Of a stretch of 64,000 nt of DNA, positions 25,801 through 33,500 are shown piece after piece. Origin of the DNA: Nomia melanderi (Eukaryota > Arthropoda > Insecta > Hymenoptera > Halictidae); NCBI RefSeq assembly GCF_051020985.1, contig NC_134999.1, positions 34,071,160 through 34,135,159 on the forward strand, written 5' to 3'. The notes beneath the pieces are model-generated. The model was not told the origin of the DNA. It searched no databases and saw only the letters and a list, made by a program, of their open reading frames with translations. Within the stretch, counting starts at the first letter, position 1, and every line of letters begins with the position of its first letter. The position numbers and the translations under genes were made by a program.

Positions 25801-28800
25801 TAAATGTACCGTTGTCCTTGAAAAATGATATAATCGCGTGATCTCGAAATTTCAGTGAGAAAGGTTTCGATTATTATTTGCGGAAAGTGTGCGAAATCGA
25901 GCGAAACGGGGAACCACGAGTGGCGACATATTCGCGAGTCGATTATTCGAAAACGTGGGTGATATTGTGGAAAAATGATTGGCACGCGGCTGGTTTGTCG
26001 ATACTAGGAACGTGTTGCGTAATTCTGGTGCAGTTGATAGCGATTGAAGCGAGAGAATAGGGTACGGTCAGGGTTCGCGAATAATTCGCGACGTCCCTGG
26101 CTTCGATCGAATCGACGTTTTCGCCAGCGGTAGTAGCTGTCCCTGGGCAGAATGCAACTGCGAGGTGACACGGAATCACGGACCTAGTTCGCTAAATTTG
26201 GACGCACGTGCAATTTCTTTGGTACGTAGTTGTCGTGCGAGTGACACTTCTTGTTCGTGGAGTCTTGTTTATTTTGCCGGTAAACAACGATCGCGAAATG
26301 GAGCGGAATACTATTAATCGGCTTTTTTCGACCGACTGCTTTCAGAACACGTGCGGCTCGAACCGACCACGTGGGCCGCGTGTACCAAGAAACAAGCGCC
26401 GCATCGTCCGGTGAGTGCATTCGGAAAACCTGTGATATCTATTTTATCGGAACAACACGATGCCGAAAGAATGAAACTCTTTTGTTCTGAATAAAACATA
26501 ATACAGAGGAGAGATTGCCAATCGTCGAATGCACGTGTAAATTACTCTGAAAGGGGTAACCTTGCAAGATGATATTTTGAGAGCCATAAACGACACGTTC
26601 ACGTAGCTGATACATATATATATATATATTTTTTTTTTTCTAAAGGGAAACGATTTTTTATGTATAGAGAATGTATGTATTTAATGTGTACCATGACACA
26701 TATCTGTGTACTTAGATAAAGAAAAAAATGTGATCTAGTTTATAGTACTTTGTCAATTAGAAGCTGCTTTATTATATAAATTAAACAGGGATATGTACTA
26801 TTAATGCAGACAAGGTAGCTAAATTGAGAAAAGACTGATAGCGTAAGGGAACACAAGCTGCAATATTAATTTGCCGAATTAAAGAACGTGTAAAGTTATG
26901 GCCCAAGAAGAACCGGAAATAAAGAAGCTCAAGCATTCCGTTATCTCCAACCACGTCTATTCTGCTGACTTTCAAACACTGTTTTGCGAACACTGGCATA
27001 ATTTTAAAGATATGAAGAAGGATTATCTTGAAGTTATATCGAAACCCTTTAGAATATGTAAAATTTCCAATTTTCTTTGCAACGAGGACTTTATGGATGA
27101 AATAAAAAATGAACTGTTGGACGTCAAGAGTAGAAGAAATAGTATAGACTTGTATCAGTTCGAACAGACTAGCGATCTGTCCAATGTAGATACTAAGAAC
27201 CTAAAATTTTTATATGAAACCTTCCAAACAGATTTAGCATCGTGGATGGAGCAGAATACTAAGATAAAACTCAATAAAAAAATATCATTGTCTAGCTCTT
27301 GCTATTCTGACACGGATTATTTGTTATGTCATGACGATAACATAGGCGATAGAAGAATTGCTTTCATATTATATCTATCAAAGAATTGGACCCTGGATGA
27401 CGGAGGAACCTTAGATTTGTTCGATACGGATGAGAATGGATTACCCAGAAATGTTGTAAAGTCGCTAGTACCAGAATACAATTCTCTTGTATTTTTTGAA
27501 GTTGTAGATAACTCTTATCATCAAGTAGCTGAAGTAACTTCCGCAGACAAGTCTCGCTGGACTATTAATGGCTGGTTTCATGGACCTTTAAAAGACAGTG
27601 TCAGACCGCCAAGACCAGATATCGAATTAAACTATATAGAACCTGTGAGCCACCATGTACCTTTGGACAATTGGATAAAATCGTGCTACTTATTTCCTGG
27701 CATTGTGAAAGAGATTCAGCGAGACATGGAACTAGAGTCATTTGCATTTTTATCTAATTTCCTGAAAGACGACATTTATGAGAAACTGGCAACAGACTTA
27801 ACATCAGGTGCAATAGTCTGGCAGAAAGTTGGTCCAGCAGACATCCGTAATTATGAAGTAGCAAAGGAAGACACTTTACCGGAGGTCTTAAAACAATTTT
27901 ACAATATGTTCAAATCTATTTCAATGTTTCAATTGCTGAAAGATTATACAGAATTGGATCTTGTACCAAAGAAGGAAACCATGAAACCCAAGATGACAAT
28001 TGAGCTACAGAGATGGTCCAAAGGTTGTTATACATTGATATCCGATAAAACGGTCTCTAACGATTCTACTGTCCCTATCAACGAGAAGAAATCAAGTAGC
28101 GGAAATATAAATCAAAACGACGATGGTCAGGAAGATTCATTGGACACTCCAAGAACAAGTAAAAGCAATAAAGACTGCCAAGGGTCGGGCCGTGATAGCC
28201 CTGTAAGCAATAAAGAGGACGAAGAGATGAACGAAGACGAAATAATGAAGACAATCCCGAAAGGGAAATCCCCTCGAACCAAGAAGAAAAATTTGTCTCA
28301 ACAATCCTCCTCGGTGAAATTAGAAAATCTCTCGCCCCAAAAACTCGCCAGGGTTTTAGACACCGATGACTCGGACGTGTCGGACATTGGGGACTATTTG
28401 TCCGATCCATTGGACTGTTCTCTCGAATGTTCCGATCAAGAGGAAGACATGGACGATACGGTTGGATCGGAACTAGGAGCTCTGGACGTGATAATTCAAT
28501 TTCAAACGGGCCACGTACCCGAGGAGGATACTATAGACTACGTAGATCCTAAGGAGCAAGAGGGTGCACTGATCCACGTCCCCGCGAAGAACAACCACCT
28601 GTGTCTGGTGTACAAAACTCAAGGCACTTGTCGCGTTCATAAATACGTGAATCATTATTGTACAGATTACTTCTACAATTTAATTTGTACATACTACGAA
28701 TAATCCCGTTGGCTAGTTGGGAATTGTACAATGAATCGTGAGCGAGTCGCGTTCGCTTGACAAATGTATCATAGTATTCGTATTAATAAAAATTGTCAGT

Positions 28801-30568
28801 ATTTATCGTCAAGCAAGTAACATTGTATTATTTCTATTATCTCCAAAAAGATCCTTAATTATATAAAGTCATGATTCTAGGGGGTATCGGTCCGTGGGAC
28901 CCGTGCTGCTTAAGAAAACCACAGTGCAGAAAACATTCTCAATCATTTATTAAGTGTCGTACATAGCTGGACTCTCAGGTTCTCGTTAGCCAAGTGCAAT
29001 CGGGGTTCATGCATGGATCGCAAGTGTCTACATTTACGGTGCAAGGTAAGCACAAGAAAAATGATGAAATATGAAAGGGTAAGCGATATGGTATTAAGCT
29101 TACGATTTGCTGTGGTTATTAGTCTCGATTTCCGGACGTTGCACTTCTATCCTCGGATGGGACGAACCTTCTTCCCCGTCGTGTCTAACGACTTTTGTGG
29201 TAACCTGATACGTAAAAGATTTTCGATGGAGTATATCAAGGAATCATAACGCGCCCGGCGATTAGAGGCCGGGGCAGCAATAAAAGTACAATTATCGTAA
29301 GACAGTCCGCGATTCGAGCCGCGTCCGAGTCTTCGGCTCGGATCGTCCGAGGCGGAAGCCATTAGCGGACACGCCTTAGATTTGTCTTCGTTCCAGATGA
29401 CTTAAACGTCCGGGGAACCGATTGCTTCCAATTGCGCGAAACGTGATACGTCATAATCTGTACAATTAATCTCGGGTCGGCTTATTAATCACCTGAGAAG
29501 TAGTCGGTATCCCAGCCATACGTTTCCTCAGTTCGCTTAGCTGTAATTCCCTCTGGAAGCTCGCATCGCCCTCCTGGGAGTCTTCGTGCAGGCCCTCGTT
29601 GATCGACTCCGAGGAGTATTCAACCTGCACCCATGGGCAGATCGTCGGCGACGCTTGCAAGGAATTCTTGCTGCCGGGTCGCGAAAGGCGAGGAGAAAGT
29701 CGTCGCAGCAGCGAAATCAGTTTCGATCTAAAATGGAAGAACCGCGTCGCAAATGAATCCTCGATCGTGATTCGAACACTGTTCGCGAGAGAGTTCGATG
29801 CTGTACTTCGTGCTAGGCGTTTGAAGATGATCCGAACCGATAGGTCCGCTTCTCGAAAGTTGCTCCGCGCTTCTGGTCGTGTCCCTCCAATGCAATTTAT
29901 TGATGGCCCTCCCCACTCGCCAATCTAAGCTGCCACTTTGTCGGGACTGAAAGCCTGAAACGTGATTTACATTAATTACACCATCTGGAACGCGCGTCTA
30001 GGATTTACGACGAAGCTAGAACCACCGGGCAGCCGAAATTGCAGCCTGTACGCGTCTATGACTAAAAAGGAATGCATATTTCCCTTCCCGCTTTATGATT
30101 AAGGCGATCGCGAGGCGAGAGATTCGAAACCAGTTATTCCGAGTGGTCCGATGGTTCCAGTATGAAAATTGAAATCCTTACTTTGTTCGTTCACGGTCTG
30201 GCTGACCCTCCAATCCAACGAGTTGCTACTTCTATTTACGTTATAAATGTTATCACAGGATTTCGTGGCGAGATATGTGGCGTGATGTCGCCGCCTCAAC
30301 AGTTTAGAGACTGGTCCCAGGTTCCTGAAACACAATCTAGTCAGTTTGGAAGAGCAAGTCCCGCATAAGGCGCGTGTTACCTTTTGAACTTCCGAGACTG
30401 TTCGATCGGCGGTTTGCTGTCGCAAACCACTACTTTGACTTCCGGCTCCGGGCAGTACGTGCCCACGCGAATGTGATTGTAGCTGCTGCGGACACCATCG
30501 AGGGACCGGAAGTTGCCGCGTTCGTTCGAAGGCACGCGCACGATCTCGATCTTCGGTCGTCCCTCCAT
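1..30568 (-). CDS. vlc: DLGAP/GKAP (SAPAP) synaptic scaffold, vulcan orthologue; 13 coding exons, 3' end off the window
   Basis: Coding segments in transcript order: 30568-30381, 30324-30182, 29954-29780, 29727-29493, 23308-23112, 7873-7736, 5328-5006, 4007-3602, 3334-2991, 2926-2551, 2474-2225, 2161-1976 and 1814-1. All join in phase, giving about 1,590 codons so far. Identification rests on the C-terminal GKAP domain: DGHYFMK, then LASQKMQQFEGLCQKN, then DLAGFWDMVMLQ, matching the family pattern (vertebrate DLGAPs have LMSQKFQQFRGLCEQN and DLAGFWDML). DLGAP proteins bind the guanylate-kinase domain of Dlg/PSD-95 and link it to Shank at synapses. The N-terminal half is serine-rich and poorly recognisable, so exons 1-6 are assigned to this gene from strand, splice sites and phase continuity only. 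The OGFOD1 gene lies inside the intron at 23309-29492. The stop codon is beyond the left edge. Confidence 0.88.
1976..2161 (-). CDS. vlc: vulcan exon 12, GKAP domain core
   Basis: Acceptor CGGTTTCAG|TTG. It encodes LLKQETDRLLSLAASAEAEL and then the diagnostic GKLRSAAGKARLLASQKMQQ followed by FEGLCQKNI, ending ACATT|GTAAGT. These correspond to the helical bundle of the DLGAP C-terminal domain. The length is 186 nt, a whole number of codons. Confidence 0.95.
2225..2474 (-). CDS. vlc: vulcan exon 11, entry to the GKAP domain
   Basis: Acceptor GATTCCAG|G. A lysine/serine/proline linker leads into EKAEEKDGHYFMK, the conserved DG(Y/H)(W/Y)F(L/M)K start of the GKAP homology domain, then the donor AAG|GTACGG. 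The intron that follows is only 63 nt. Confidence 0.9.
2551..2926 (-). CDS. vlc: vulcan exon 10
   Basis: A clean acceptor (poly-T then GTAG|TT) and the donor GCAGAG|GTAAAG delimit a 376 nt exon. It encodes SSASFSETSILNGSS, QRVERLYGPGALAQGFFFKR and RPEFRAQLPVVSPRRPTDGS. Both boundaries match the neighbouring phases. Confidence 0.85.
2991..3334 (-). CDS. vlc: vulcan exon 9
   Basis: Acceptor CCTTCTAG|A and donor ACA|GTAAGT. It encodes SNENLNVPGHPYPPKSQSIS, SRSSISICQGYSEVDKG and LSPIRPNTPAKRSPGVSQ. It is 344 nt and the phases match both neighbours. The region is proline/serine-rich and probably unstructured, as in other DLGAP proteins upstream of the GKAP domain. Confidence 0.82.
3602..4007 (-). 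CDS. vlc: vulcan exon 8
   Basis: The frame includes LSETNRGFSFAENTIDSVSK, KKPSYLGLACSISGYSGINR and RSRDSSPGTRLITRDTSPAG, ending AG|GTAAAG. The acceptor is uncertain: AATAAG|CG at 4008 and TCGGAG|CC about 20 bases further in both restore the phase, so the 5' boundary may be off by a few codons. The RDSSPGTRLITRDTSP repeat-like serine/proline segment resembles the phospho-site-rich region of scaffold proteins. Confidence 0.75.
5006..5328 (-). CDS. vlc: vulcan exon 7
   Basis: Acceptor ACATCAACAG|T joins in phase to exon 5 or exon 6. The exon starts VHEDRGEEDRRRASGQTRGG and continues through RRTRPLSLAVQPLNYRRLDP to TSQESIGSCSLDVDQSASDR, ending TCAG|GTTGGC with one base carried over. It contains serine/acidic segments typical of DLGAP linkers. 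An in-frame TAG lies upstream and there is no in-frame ATG before 5073, so this is an internal exon. Confidence 0.72.
5329..7735 (-). other. vulcan intron between exons 6 and 7
   Basis: CpG-rich non-coding DNA with no supported gene. It holds a perfect 14-bp hairpin at 5532-5566 and a 12-bp inverted repeat at 6645-6656 and 6688-6699. Confidence 0.6.
5532..5566. repeat. Perfect 14-bp hairpin
   Basis: CGATCGTTTGTCTC, a 7-base loop, then its exact reverse complement GAGACAAACGATCG, within a vulcan intron. Confidence 0.9.
7736..7873 (-). CDS. vlc: vulcan exon 6, candidate cassette exon with basic aromatic tail
   Basis: The frame reads RSRCSSPGTRIIPRMPLKIE, then a lysine- and aromatic-rich segment ending KFLLWKHWRR at AG|GTACGC. 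Acceptor GACGAAAG|G supplies the one base required after exon 5. The exon is 138 nt (46 codons) and symmetric: it enters and leaves with the same phase, so exon 5 could also splice straight to exon 7 without a frameshift. No domain is recognised. The composition looks like real protein rather than the arginine-rich noise seen in shadow frames. Confidence 0.6.
7874..23111 (-). other. vulcan 15.2 kb intron, no gene recognised
   Basis: Many arginine/serine-rich open frames occur on both strands, but none has a recognisable domain, a start with consistent splice sites, or protein-like composition. This is what CpG-rich, stop-poor DNA produces. Contents I can support are a pyrimidine-rich stretch near 8290-8365, a short perfect hairpin at 16385-16408, and one TTAA-type inverted-repeat element at 22694-22900. 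An undetected alternative exon is possible. Confidence 0.5.
22694..22900. mobile_element. MITE-like element A, about 207 bp, terminal inverted repeats
   Basis: Left end CTTAGCACATTGCGTACTGG. The right end, read on the other strand, is CCTTAACACATTGCGTACCGG. About 18 of 20 positions match. The AT-rich interior has no coding capacity. The TTAA at the right terminus (TTAG at the left) suggests a TTAA target site. Confidence 0.6.
23112..23308 (-). CDS. vlc: vulcan exon 5
   Basis: Acceptor GTGTGCAG|TCG and the strong donor GCAG|GTGAGT enclose an open frame, SDKILVRRSILEDSPPVPVY and onward, with a proline-rich PPVPVYPVSFPEP segment and LAGLLAANDYGVKEL. It is 197 nt, entering in phase 0 and leaving two bases, which fits both exon 6 and exon 7. 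An earlier acceptor with the same phase (GCTGCGAG|ACG) is possible and would add four residues. The exon is isolated, so confidence is moderate. Confidence 0.6.
23697..23877. mobile_element. MITE-like element B, TTAACCTTTGCACTCGA ends
   Basis: The left end TTAACCTTTGCACTCGA is inverted at the right as CGAGTGCAAAGGGTTAA, with one extra C in the right copy. It is 181 bp with an AT-rich interior. It abuts element C and shares its terminal TTAA. Confidence 0.65.
23874..24100. mobile_element. MITE-like element C, TTAACCCTTTGC ends
   Basis: The left end TTAACCCTTTGC and the right end GCAAAGGGTTAA form a 12-bp terminal inverted repeat around about 200 bp of AT-rich DNA. The right subterminal sequence (TTTCTAGTGAAAAAC, then GAGAGCAAAGGGTTAA) recurs at 53111-53145 and, inverted, at about 46441-46480. 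Confidence 0.6.
26205..26537. promoter_or_regulatory. Cluster of four CACGTG E-boxes upstream of OGFOD1
   Basis: Perfect CACGTG palindromes lie at 26205-26210, 26348-26353, 26368-26373 and 26532-26537, just upstream of the OGFOD1 start. Two are exactly 20 bp apart. CACGTG is bound by bHLH-ZIP factors such as Myc/Max, USF and MITF. A candidate 5' UTR donor CCG|GTGAGT lies at 26410/26411, and a poly-T tract with CTAAAG acceptor lies near 26646. This suggests the promoter and a non-coding first exon sit here. Confidence 0.45.
26613..26642. repeat. (TA)n followed by a T tract
   Basis: TA dinucleotide repeat running into about a dozen T residues. The T tract could serve as the polypyrimidine tract of a 5' UTR acceptor for OGFOD1. 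Confidence 0.8.
26898..28703 (+). CDS. sud1: OGFOD1/sudestada1: 2-oxoglutarate and Fe(II) dependent prolyl hydroxylase of RPS23
   Basis: One uninterrupted 601-codon frame. The family (yeast Tpa1, fly Sudestada1, human OGFOD1) hydroxylates a conserved proline of ribosomal protein RPS23 and affects translation accuracy. The N-terminal oxygenase domain has FRICKISNFLCNEDFMDEI at about residues 51-69 and the iron ligands H145 and D147 (LLCHDDNIGDRRIAFILYLS). The distal H208 (DNSYHQVAEV) and the 2-oxoglutarate arginine R220 (SRWTINGWFHGP) follow. Spacing matches human H155/D157/H218/R230. A second double-stranded beta-helix-like domain begins at about residue 250 and ends with YVDPKEQEGALIHVPAKNNH and the C-terminal TYYE. 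It is interrupted by an acidic, serine-rich, lysine-rich insert at about 390-530. The gene is intronless and lies antisense in a vulcan intron. All catalytic residues are intact. Confidence 0.95.
   Translation: MAQEEPEIKKLKHSVISNHVYSADFQTLFCEHWHNFKDMKKDYLEVISKPFRICKISNFLCNEDFMDEIKNELLDVKSRRNSIDLYQFEQTSDLSNVDTKNLKFLYETFQTDLASWMEQNTKIKLNKKISLSSSCYSDTDYLLCHDDNIGDRRIAFILYLSKNWTLDDGGTLDLFDTDENGLPRNVVKSLVPEYNSLVFFEVVDNSYHQVAEVTSADKSRWTINGWFHGPLKDSVRPPRPDIELNYIEPVSHHVPLDNWIKSCYLFPGIVKEIQRDMELESFAFLSNFLKDDIYEKLATDLTSGAIVWQKVGPADIRNYEVAKEDTLPEVLKQFYNMFKSISMFQLLKDYTELDLVPKKETMKPKMTIELQRWSKGCYTLISDKTVSNDSTVPINEKKSSSGNINQNDDGQEDSLDTPRTSKSNKDCQGSGRDSPVSNKEDEEMNEDEIMKTIPKGKSPRTKKKNLSQQSSSVKLENLSPQKLARVLDTDDSDVSDIGDYLSDPLDCSLECSDQEEDMDDTVGSELGALDVIIQFQTGHVPEEDTIDYVDPKEQEGALIHVPAKNNHLCLVYKTQGTCRVHKYVNHYCTDYFYNLICTYYE
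28785..28790 (+). terminator. OGFOD1 polyadenylation signal
   Basis: AATAAA about 80 bases after the stop codon of OGFOD1, in AT-rich sequence. Confidence 0.65.
29493..29727 (-). CDS. vlc: vulcan exon 4
   Basis: Acceptor TTCCATTTTAG|A. It encodes a basic stretch SKLISLLRRLSPRLSRPGS and then an acidic SSESINEGLHEDSQEGD, ending at TCTCAG|GTGATT in phase 0. The basic LLRRLS segment loosely recalls the short basic helix upstream of the repeats in vertebrate DLGAP N-termini, which is suggestive only. The next exon is 6.2 kb away across an intron that contains OGFOD1. Confidence 0.68.
29780..29954 (-). CDS. vlc: vulcan exon 3
   Basis: Acceptor ACGTTTCAG|GC restores the frame left by the previous donor. 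The exon reads SFQSRQSGSLDWRVGRAINK and ends STKYSIELSREQ. The donor CA|GTGTTC is weak but leaves the two bases the next exon needs. If it were not used the frame would stop at the TAG of the next acceptor. The following intron would be only 52 nt. Confidence 0.62.
30182..30324 (-). CDS. vlc: vulcan exon 2
   Basis: Acceptor TTGTGTTTCAG|G completes the arginine codon split by the previous donor. The exon reads NLGPVSKLLRRRHH and closes with SLDWRVSQTVNEQ before an A|GTAAGG donor. It is 143 nt, phase 2 in and phase 1 out. The SLDWRV motif near the 3' end recurs in the next exon. Confidence 0.68.
30381..30568 (-). CDS. vlc: vulcan exon 1 (coding part, start codon)
   Basis: The ATG at 30568 sits in a good context (AAAG before, G after) and opens MEGRPKIEIVRVPSNERG. 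The reading frame ends PIEQSRKFK plus two bases at an AG|GTAACA donor. No family domain is recognisable here. The start is chosen because it is the first in-frame ATG of the chain of exons whose phases agree. A 5' UTR upstream is expected but was not delimited. Confidence 0.7.
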
Positions 30569-33500
30569 CTTTCTCTCGCTAGCCTCCGTTCACGGACGAT
30601 CGCGCTCGTCGATTATAAAAATAGTAGAAAAGAATCTGAATCCGTGGTCGCCTGTTCACGACGTACGCCTTTCCTCGCGGCTGTCGGATATGTATTCGAC
30701 GTCCGTTCACACGTTTCTCTCAGACGCTCTCGAAATAGTCCCGGAATCCTCTTAAGCTACTACTATCTGAGATCCTCTCGTCGCCGTGGCACATCATAAC
30801 GGTAGACTCCTCAGAGCGTTTGGCACGCGCTGACATACCGAGTATCACGAGTCCTCGGCGATTCAGGAGGCACGTGTTCACGGCTATTCGAGCCACCGTC
30901 TCGCGTCCCTCGCAGAGGCTGGTCACGTTCATTCATTCCACTAGAATCACGCTCATCCGTTGGCAGGATCGCGTCTGACGTCGCACAGACGCGCGCGATA
31001 ATCGACTCGGACTTAAGAATTCACCGAGCGCGTCTCCGGGGGAGTTTTTTTTTCTTTATTTGTCACTGCACACGCGCGATTGTTGGACAGATCGCCACCG
31101 AGGTGGACCTCGGGAAAAATAGTTATAGAAACGTCGAAGCGATCCGAGTAGAAAAATACGATCGTGACACTTCGCTGTCCCGTTGGAAAAATGTTCGCAC
31201 ACCGCTGACAGTCCCGGGGAACCTGTTCAGAGTCGTCTGCCGTTCCCCCGAGCTTTTCTCTCTCTTTTTCGCCGCGCGAGTGGTTTCTACAGTTCGTGTG
31301 CCCGTTCGTGTGGTTTCACTCGCGACGTATCTCCGGCCTGGATCGCGTCAAGCTGCGAATCGTCGGCCCCAATTTCCTAAATAACGCCGCGCATTAACAA
31401 TCGTTTTTCCCCGTCGACCCTCGCGGCCCGCTCGCCGTTTTCACGCTGGGATTGCGCAACGGCCAATTACGATTAGGAGGACAATGCTCGCGTTAAATTC
31501 TAAGGCGATTCGAGCAATTGCTCTCCGGAAATCCGAGACAATCTAATGGCCGCGGTTGTTGAAAGACTCCGCTGATCGGCGAAGAAAAGACTGCTGACGT
31601 CCGAACGGTGTTCCGTTGTCGGAGTTTATAGGATTGCCAGGGTAGACAAGGCAACCCTTCGTAAAGGGATTAGCGGACTGGCCGGCTAGACCCGCACAGA
31701 CGTTTCGATCTCCGTTTTCAGGTACAATCCGTGTACCCTAAACCGCCGGCTCGGGAAAGGTGATTTGCTGGCAGTATTTTTAAAACGTTACTCCCATTCC
31801 TTTCGAATATTTTCCCTCTCCTCCATCTTGGTTAAAAATGTCTTACGACCGATTAGACCCGACGCGACGACGTACAGAATGGGCCGCGCTCGTTTGCATG
31901 AAACGGATCGAACGGTTTGTAACTATACTCTACTATAAGTCCGGCTCTCGTCTCTAGACATAGAAACCGAACGAGAAACTCCGTGTTTCTCACTACGCGG
32001 AGAACTCTCGTCGGCAGTGGAGCCAGCACTAAAGCGTGAATTCGCGGCAGTTGTCGCGTTTCACCGTGAAACCGCTTCTGTCGCGGAAATTCGTTCTCCT
32101 CGCGTGTTAATTTCCTCTCCTCGCGGGGATCGCTTTACGACGCGTTAGATTTATGACAGCGTGTTTTCAGGGATTCCTTCATGAACAACGTGGAATCGTG
32201 TTTCGCGGGTAGAAGAGCGTAAAGAAACGAGTCTGCCTGTTCCGTTCGAGAGGCGGCCGGCTGAATCCGCGAGCGACGGTTCCCCCGTTCGCGTTCCGCC
32301 CGGCGGAGGGATCGAACCGAGCCGCGTCCGCTCGAATTGTCACTGTTCTCAGGCAACGCGGCGCCGCGTTCCCAACGATACGTACGGACACGCTCGAAAG
32401 CTTTCGATGGAACGAGCCGGCACGGGATCCTCCCGGCAATTAAGTCGTTAATTAATTCCAACGAATACGCGAGCTTACGTCGAACCGCGCCGGTTACGGA
32501 TCTCCATAATTGCAATCGCCTACCGTCTGTGTACCGAGACGCAGCTTCTAATTAGAAAAGAAAGTGCGGAATAATTGTCGATGCAACAGGAACGGATTTG
32601 CTCGCCGGCCGGGAACGGCTTCTGCGCTATTACCTACTGTACTGAATTCCCGAGAGACAGAGGAGCGACTCAGGTTCATTGATACCGTGACTACAGGCGA
32701 GATAGATAACACGGGATCAGCTAGATTAGTGTCACTTATCGAGAACTGCTCGACGATTTATATACTAAGCCACGATCCGTTGAGTGATTCTTCGAGAAAA
32801 ACATACCGCACAATGGTCTCTCCTTTGCCTACGCCGTCGAAGGCTGTGCGTAGGTTTTCTGTTACTATGAGGGAACTAGCAGATACTACGGTTACGAAAC
32901 ACCGATCGCGGCACGGACATCGTTAACTCGCGCTCCGCGGCAGAACTGCGTGTTACAGCGGCGTGGCGAAAGGGTTAATAACTCACTTAATTGGTGTTAC
33001 CGTGTTTAGTTTCATTGAGAATTCGTAACGGTCCCCGGTGGGATTCAAGTGGATAGAGCAACGCTCGATAAACACACTGGACGAACGTTTCGATTAGCCC
33101 GGCGAACGACGACGAGTTATGCTCGTTGATCGTACTCTATTTCACGTTCCCCTAGCATTCGGACGACAGCGCTCGCGCCTAAGTCACGATAAAGTATTTA
33201 CGATCGCGTAAACCGTCGTGTGTTTACGTTGATCGAGGCGGGATCTCGATTAGATTAAATTTATTAGTGTCAACCGTGTGTTTGTGTCGGAAGAGTCGCT
33301 CGATAAGCGGGTTAAGCTGTCCGTTCGGGATCGCCGAGCGAATCAGCGCGAATATTTAGCGTTCCAAGGAGAATAAAATCGATAGTCGCACACGGTCGGT
33401 GGCGCGAACCAGCCATGAAAGAAAAAAAAAGTGGATGGAAACGTTCTGGTGAACGGCGGCGGTGATTCCTACCGTTCGGAGCGTGTTCGAGCGGCGTCGC

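Larger units (their letters stand above)
23309..29492 (-). other. vulcan intron hosting OGFOD1
   Basis: This 6.2 kb intron, bounded by the vulcan donor at 29492 and the acceptor at 23309, contains elements B and C at its 3' end and the plus-strand OGFOD1 gene with its promoter region. The rest (24101-26200 and 28791-29492) shows no other supported gene. Confidence 0.6.

Noticed and set aside
26355..26364. Minus-strand B-box-like GGTTCGAGCC
   Set aside because: No A-box or acceptor stem; lies inside the E-box cluster.
29147..29362. 71-codon minus-strand frame with ATG in the OGFOD1-containing intron
   Set aside because: No domain and no supporting splice sites; the vulcan chain is already in phase without it.
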